A stretch of 12,884 nt of DNA, taken from contig JAJYVJ010000044.1 of assembly GCA_021792045.1 (NCBI GenBank), forward strand, positions 1 through 12,884, read 5' to 3'. A program made the position numbers and the translations under genes. Shown here piece after piece: positions 12,860 through 12,884 of the stretch. The notes under the pieces are model-generated. The model saw nothing but the letters and a program-made list of their open reading frames with translations, did no database searches and had not been told where the DNA came from. Position 1 is the first letter of the stretch. Every line of letters starts with the position of its first letter. The stretch is from Thermoplasmata archaeon (GTDB lineage Archaea > Thermoplasmatota > Thermoplasmata > Thermoplasmatales > Thermoplasmataceae).

Positions 12860-12869
12860 TGATATATAG
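12860..12869 (-). promoter_or_regulatory. TATA box of the tRNA-Lys gene
   Basis: On the minus strand CTATATATCA lies about 32 nt before the mature tRNA 5' end, a normal distance for an archaeal tRNA promoter with a short 5' leader. Confidence 0.5.
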
Positions 12870-12884
12870 ATTTATTAGGTTCAC

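Noticed and set aside
1..12884. CRISPR array to go with the CARF regulator
   Set aside because: No regularly spaced repeat units of 24-37 nt were seen anywhere, and no cas gene is present.

Overview
The window reads as an AT-rich archaeal chromosome segment, most likely from the Thermoplasmata (Thermoplasmatales-like). The reasons are a short archaeal-type triosephosphate isomerase (221 aa), many starts where a TATA-like box lies about 24-26 nt before the start codon (leaderless transcripts), occasional GGTGAT ribosome binding sites, a tRNA-Lys without encoded CCA, a VapBC pair with a ribbon-helix-helix antitoxin, and remnants of IS200/IS605 (tnpB) and IS110 transposases. The genus is inference; no 16S or other decisive marker is present.

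Left part (1-3838): a possible gene start at the left edge, tpiA on the minus strand, a flavodoxin-like FMN reductase facing a 37-codon zinc-binding mini-protein, then a two-gene ABC exporter (ATPase plus ABC-2 permease).

Centre (4066-8035): a sulfur/oxyanion locus. On the minus strand lie a double-domain YeeE/YedE sulfur transporter, a DsrE-family protein and a TauE/SafE (TSUP) exporter, probably one transcript. Divergent from them is a CARF-like/winged-helix regulator (Csa3 / HFX_2341 type). Its start is preceded by a perfect 11-bp inverted repeat that overlaps its likely TATA box. A stand-alone ChrB C-terminal-type protein follows under its own promoter. I infer a regulated sulfur uptake and trafficking unit in which a CARF-type sensor is used away from any visible CRISPR array.

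Right part (8036-12884): an accessory, decaying region. It starts with fused remnants of a tnpB and an IS110 transposase. Two small secreted or membrane-anchored proteins follow, then a degenerate tRNA-Lys-like 3' fragment and a VapBC module with a 16-bp palindromic operator candidate. Next come a putative glycolipid-binding-fold protein, a frameshifted hypothetical gene with an operator-like dyad on its TATA box, and about 600 nt of coding debris. An intact tRNA-Lys(CTT) on the minus strand closes the window. The fragment (9735-9773) and the intact tRNA (12759-12832) share orientation, and the geometry is what integration into a tRNA gene would leave. The roughly 3-kb interval between them may therefore be an old integrated element that has lost its integrase.
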